Source of the DNA: an uncultured Myxococcales bacterium
GTDB lineage: Bacteria > Myxococcota_A > Bradymonadia > Bradymonadales > Bradymonadaceae
DNA length: 7,048 nt
NCBI GenBank assembly: GCA_913058025.1
Contig: CAJXPN010000224.1
Span: 1-7,048, forward strand
Direction: 5' to 3'
A model generated the notes under the pieces. It saw only the letters and a list, made by a program, of their open reading frames with translations. It was not told the origin of the DNA and searched no databases. This document shows positions 4,067 to 7,048 of the stretch, piece by piece. Positions within the stretch are counted from its first letter, which is position 1, and every line of letters begins with the position of its first letter. The position numbers and the translations under genes are program-made.

Positions 4067-5575
4067 ATGGAGCTCGACGTCCTGTGGCTGTCACGGATCC
4101 AGTTCGCGTTCACGATCATGTTCCACTACATCTTCCCGCCGCTCTCGATAGGTCTGGGCGCGCTGCTGGTGATCATGGAGGGCCTGTTCCTGAAGACGAA
4201 GGATCCTCAGTACGAGGCGATGGCGAGGTTCTGGACGCGCGTCTTCGCGGTGAACTTCGCGATGGGGGTGTCGTCGGGGATCGTGATGGAGTTCGAGTTC
4301 GGGACGAACTGGGCGGCGTACTCTCGCTACGTCGGCGACGTGTTCGGGTCGGCGCTCGCAGCGGAGGGGCTCTTCGCGTTCTTCCTGGAGTCGGGGTTCC
4401 TGGCGATCCTCGTGTTCGGGTGGGACAGGGTCTCACCCAAGGTACACTTCTTCTCGACGTTGATGGTCTCGCTCGGGTCCATCTTCTCGTCGGTCTGGAT
4501 CATCATCGCGAACTCGTGGCAGCAGACGCCGGCGGGGTACGCGATCGTGAACGGCCCGAACGGGCCGAGGGCCGAGATCGTGGACTTCTGGGCGATGGTC
4601 TTCAACCCATCGACGGTCGACCGCCTCACGCACACGCTCATCGGCGCGTTCATCCTCGGGGCGTTCTTCGTTATGAGCGTCTCGGCGTACTATGTGCTCA
4701 AGGGGCGCCACCACGACTTCGCGAGGAAGTCGTTCACGATCGCGCTCGTGGTGGGGACGTTGTCGTCGCTGGGCGCGCTCGTGTCGGGGCACTCGAACGC
4801 GAACATGGTCGCCGAGCACCAACCCGCCAAGCTCGCCGCGTTCGAGGGTCACTTCGTCACCGGTGACTCCGGCTCGCCGCTCTACCTCTTCGGGCTCCCG
4901 AACGAGGAGACCGAGACGGTCGACTACGGCGTGGCGATCCCCAAGTTGCTCAGCGTGATGGTCCACGAGGACCCGGACATCCCGGTGACGGGGCTCGACC
5001 AGTTCGCGCCAGCGGACAGGCCGCCAGTGGTGCTGCCCTTCATGACCTACCACGTGATGATCGCGCTCGGGATGCTGTTCATCGTGATGACGCTGCTCGC
5101 GAGCTTCTACCTCTGGCGGGGCACGCTGTTCGAGAAGGCCTGGCTGATGCGAGCGTTCGTGTTCGCGGTCGTGGGCCCGTACATCGCGAATCAGGCGGGG
5201 TGGGTCTCGGCGGAGGTCGGCCGGCAACCCTGGATCGTGTACGGACACCTCCGCACCACCGACGGGTTGAGCGAGGCGGTCGCCGCGGAGCACGTCCTCG
5301 TGAGTATCATCCTGTTCGGTATGATCTACGCGATGCTCTTCGTGGTCTGGGTCTACGTCCTGAACTCCAAGATCCAGCACGGCCCTGAGGAGCCCAAGCC
5401 CGTGGCCGCCGGGGCGACCCAGGCGGCCACGCCACGTGAGCCCCGGGGGCTCATCCGGGCCGCAGCGAGCGTGAGCACACCAGGCGAGGGGCACTCGATG
5501 ACGGGCATCCGAGACGAGGACGATGGAGAGGACGATGGAGAGGACGGCGGCGAGGACGGGGAGGTGAGCTCGTGA
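4067..5575 (+). CDS. cydA: Cytochrome bd quinol oxidase subunit I
   Basis: The 502-residue heme-bearing subunit oxidises quinol and reduces O2 to water in the cytoplasmic membrane. Residues aligned to E. coli CydA: R10 (R9), H20 (H19, high-spin heme ligand), E100/E108 (E99/E107, oxygen-site and proton path), H189 and M331 (H186 and M393, heme b558 ligands), K255 and E260 (K252/E257, quinol site), W379 (W441), E383 (E445, heme ligand) and GRQPW (385-389). H329 replaces E. coli R391 beside the b558 ligand. The Q-loop is of the short type. After the last membrane helix (ending near 433) there is an unusual tail of about 68 residues closing in Glu/Asp/Gly repeats. ATG 4067, with GGAGG six bases upstream, gives the family N-terminus; the extra 14 in-frame codons from 4025 have no ribosome site. 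The stop overlaps cydB, so the two are co-translated. Confidence 0.98.
   Translation: MELDVLWLSRIQFAFTIMFHYIFPPLSIGLGALLVIMEGLFLKTKDPQYEAMARFWTRVFAVNFAMGVSSGIVMEFEFGTNWAAYSRYVGDVFGSALAAEGLFAFFLESGFLAILVFGWDRVSPKVHFFSTLMVSLGSIFSSVWIIIANSWQQTPAGYAIVNGPNGPRAEIVDFWAMVFNPSTVDRLTHTLIGAFILGAFFVMSVSAYYVLKGRHHDFARKSFTIALVVGTLSSLGALVSGHSNANMVAEHQPAKLAAFEGHFVTGDSGSPLYLFGLPNEETETVDYGVAIPKLLSVMVHEDPDIPVTGLDQFAPADRPPVVLPFMTYHVMIALGMLFIVMTLLASFYLWRGTLFEKAWLMRAFVFAVVGPYIANQAGWVSAEVGRQPWIVYGHLRTTDGLSEAVAAEHVLVSIILFGMIYAMLFVVWVYVLNSKIQHGPEEPKPVAAGATQAATPREPRGLIRAAASVSTPGEGHSMTGIRDEDDGEDDGEDGGEDGEVSS
5516..5563 (+). repeat. 12-bp tandem repeat coding the acidic CydA tail
   Basis: Four 12-bp units start at 5516, 5528, 5540 and 5552. 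The first two are identical (GAGGACGATGGA), the third and fourth diverged (GAGGACGGCGGC, GAGGACGGGGAG). They are in frame and encode EDDG-EDDG-EDGG-EDGE (residues 484-499). The last unit also forms part of the GGGGAGGTG ribosome site for cydB, so copy-number change would lengthen CydA without moving the cydB start signal. Confidence 0.85.
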
Positions 5576-6597
5576 GCATGGAGGCGTTGCAGATCTTCTG
5601 GTTCCTCACCGTGGGGTTCTTCCTCATCGGCTACGCGATCCTCGACGGGTTCGATCTGGGCGTGGGGATCATGCACCTGATCGTGGCGCGCACGGACGAG
5701 GAGCGCCGCCTGACGATGAACTCGATCGGCCCGCTGTGGGACGGGAACGAGGTGTGGCTGGTGGTCTTCGGAGGCGCGCTGTTCGCGGCGTTCCCGGAGG
5801 CGTACGCGACGGCGTTCTCGGCGTTCTATCTGCCGCTGGTGTTCCTGTTGTTCGCGATCATCTTCCGCGCGGTCTCGCTGGAGTTCCGCTCGAAGTCGCC
5901 GTCGAAGGCGTGGAGGCGCGCGTGGGACGTGGGGTTCTCTCTGGCGAGCGGGACGGCCACGCTGATCTTTGGCGTGGCCGTGGGGAACGTGATGCGCGGG
6001 ATCGAGCTCGACGAAGGGTTCGTCTACCGCGGCGGCCTGCTCGAGCTGTTCTCGCCGTACGCGCTCCTGGTAGGCGTGATGGCGGTGGCGACGTTCGCGA
6101 TGCATGGGTCGATCTACCTGTACGTCAAGACCGAGGGCGCGCTCCAGGGGCGCATACACGGCTGGATGTGGCGCACGTTCGGGGTCTTCCTGGCGCTCTA
6201 CCTGATCACCACGATCGTCACGCTGGTGGAGCTGCCTCACGCGACGGCGAACTTCGCGACGTACCCCTGGATCTGGATCGTGGTGGTGCTCAACGTGCTC
6301 GCGATCGCGAACATCCCGCGTGCGATCCATCAGGGCCGGCCCGGCTACGCGTTCGTGTCCTCGTCGTCGACGATCGCCGCGCTCGCGTTCCTGTTCGGCG
6401 CCGCGCTCTTCCCGAACCTGCTCATCTCCACGAACCCGGAGACCCACCTCACCATCGCGAAGGCGTCCTCCTCGGAGGGCACCCTCCAGATCATGCAGAT
6501 CATGGCGTTCATCGGCGCGCCGCTCGTCCTCACCTACACCGCGATCATATACTGGGTGTTCCGAGGCAAGGTCGTCCTTGGTGAGAACTCGTATTGA
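5572..6597 (+). CDS. cydB: Cytochrome bd quinol oxidase subunit II
   Basis: This is the partner of CydA in the bd oxidase, carrying no heme ligands of its own but required for heme assembly. It is a multi-helix membrane protein of 341 residues. Hallmarks are GYAILDGFDLGVG (20-32), GPLWDGNEVWLVV (53-65), FPEAYATAFSAFYLPL (74-89), FRAVSLEFRSK (98-108) and the late conserved NIPR and NPE segments. The GTG start at 5572 overlaps the cydA stop (GTGA) and lies 5-6 bases after AGGTG. An ATG two codons later (5578) is possible, with a longer 11-base spacing. No small CydX/CbdX-like membrane peptide follows in the 69 bases before the next gene, and no cydC/cydD transporter genes are in view. Confidence 0.97.
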   Translation: MSMEALQIFWFLTVGFFLIGYAILDGFDLGVGIMHLIVARTDEERRLTMNSIGPLWDGNEVWLVVFGGALFAAFPEAYATAFSAFYLPLVFLLFAIIFRAVSLEFRSKSPSKAWRRAWDVGFSLASGTATLIFGVAVGNVMRGIELDEGFVYRGGLLELFSPYALLVGVMAVATFAMHGSIYLYVKTEGALQGRIHGWMWRTFGVFLALYLITTIVTLVELPHATANFATYPWIWIVVVLNVLAIANIPRAIHQGRPGYAFVSSSSTIAALAFLFGAALFPNLLISTNPETHLTIAKASSSEGTLQIMQIMAFIGAPLVLTYTAIIYWVFRGKVVLGENSY

Positions 6598-6666
6598 GCC
6601 GTAGGTAACAGAGCGCTGTTCGCGCGGGCTCGATGCGCCTGCACCACCCCGGCGAGGACGAGACAC

Positions 6667-7048
6667 GTGAAGATCTTCATCGACGAGACGCCTGGAGACG
6701 TCAGGACGGTGCTGAGCCGCGAGATGGGGTTCGGGCAGGCGATTCAGGACCCCGTGCCGTTCGCGCTCCACGTCCCGGAGACGGCGCTGGTCGAGGCGAT
6801 CTCGGAGCTCTACGCGGAGTTCGTCCGCGACACCGAGGAGGACGACCGCCGCGGCACGCTGGAGCGCGAGTACCGCTGGATGGTCCGAGCGCTCAGCCCG
6901 GATCTGAGCGCTCAGATCCGCCGCGACCCGTACCTCGCCGCGCGCGTCGTCCAGGAGTGGTTGATGCCCGAGACGTACTGGCGCCTGCTCGATGGCCCCG
7001 AGGACCGCGCCGACCTCTCGTTCGTGCTCAACTCGAGCTGTCTCTTAT
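6667..7048 (+). CDS. Unrecognised protein, N-terminal part (runs off the right edge)
   Basis: The frame is open for 127 codons from GTG 6667 to the window end. GAGGA lies 8 bases before the GTG, and third codon positions are strongly G/C as in its neighbours, so it is very likely real. ATG 6724 (residue 20) is an alternative start, but the preceding codons (MKIFIDETPGDVRTVLSRE) look coding. The visible part is soluble, rich in charged residues, without signal peptide or membrane helix, and mostly helical in appearance (ALVEAISELYAEFVRD, REYRWMVRAL). No motif was recognised and no function is proposed. Only 69 bases without a clear terminator separate it from cydB, so it could be part of the same transcript. 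Confidence 0.75.
   Translation, partial: MKIFIDETPGDVRTVLSREMGFGQAIQDPVPFALHVPETALVEAISELYAEFVRDTEEDDRRGTLEREYRWMVRALSPDLSAQIRRDPYLAARVVQEWLMPETYWRLLDGPEDRADLSFVLNSSCLL

Noticed and set aside
6598..6666. Search for a cydX-like small membrane peptide after cydB
   Set aside because: The only short frame (ATG 6633) gives a charged product (MRLHHPGEDETRE) with no hydrophobic helix.
5353..6771. 472-codon open frame on the minus strand opposite cydB
   Set aside because: Its product is a low-complexity Arg/Glu/His-rich shadow of GC-rich cydB codons with no recognisable domain; the same holds for the frames opposite cydA (4433-5494) and the peroxiredoxin (2811-3782).

Overview
The window is GC-rich DNA (about two thirds G+C by eye) with codon usage to match, Shine-Dalgarno-type starts and well separated genes. 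The proteins and the GC-rich, palindrome-laden spacers would suit a Gram-negative with an outer membrane, for example a Myxococcota-like bacterium. That placement is an inference; nothing here (no rRNA, no marker gene) proves it. No tRNA, rRNA, transposon or CRISPR array was seen.

Layout. Minus strand: a 5'-complete phosphate-selective (O/P type) porin gene runs off the left edge (start at 684). Behind it lies a spacer of about 370 bp with an 11-bp tandem repeat and a perfect 25-bp hairpin, then a persulfide-dioxygenase-like metallo-beta-lactamase-fold gene (1054-1980). A 289-bp divergent control region separates this from the plus-strand genes: a His-rich exported small barrel-like protein (2270-2863), a Prx6-type peroxiredoxin (3096-3755), the overlapping cydA-cydB pair for cytochrome bd quinol oxidase (4067-5575, 5572-6597), and an unrecognised gene that runs off the right edge (from GTG 6667).

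Functionally the cluster looks like a sulfur/oxygen stress set. It combines a persulfide oxidising enzyme, a peroxide reductase, a terminal oxidase of a class known to tolerate sulfide, NO and peroxide, and two envelope proteins. That grouping is inference from neighbourhood.

The most interesting signal is regulatory. Each of the four single genes (porin, MBL enzyme, His-rich protein, peroxiredoxin) has a TGGCAY element on its own coding strand, 60-104 bases before its start, with a TG(C/A) element at sigma-54 (-24/-12) spacing. Upstream of each, at about -80 to -150 from the predicted start of transcription, lie GAAAC/GAGAC (or GTTTC) pentamers spaced at 10 bp. By eye the GAAAC/GTTTC pentamer occurs nowhere else in the window. 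cydAB lacks both signals. This reads as a previously unlabelled small sigma-54 regulon with a shared enhancer-binding activator. The FisR system, a sigma-54 activator of persulfide dioxygenase genes that senses sulfane sulfur, is the natural precedent.
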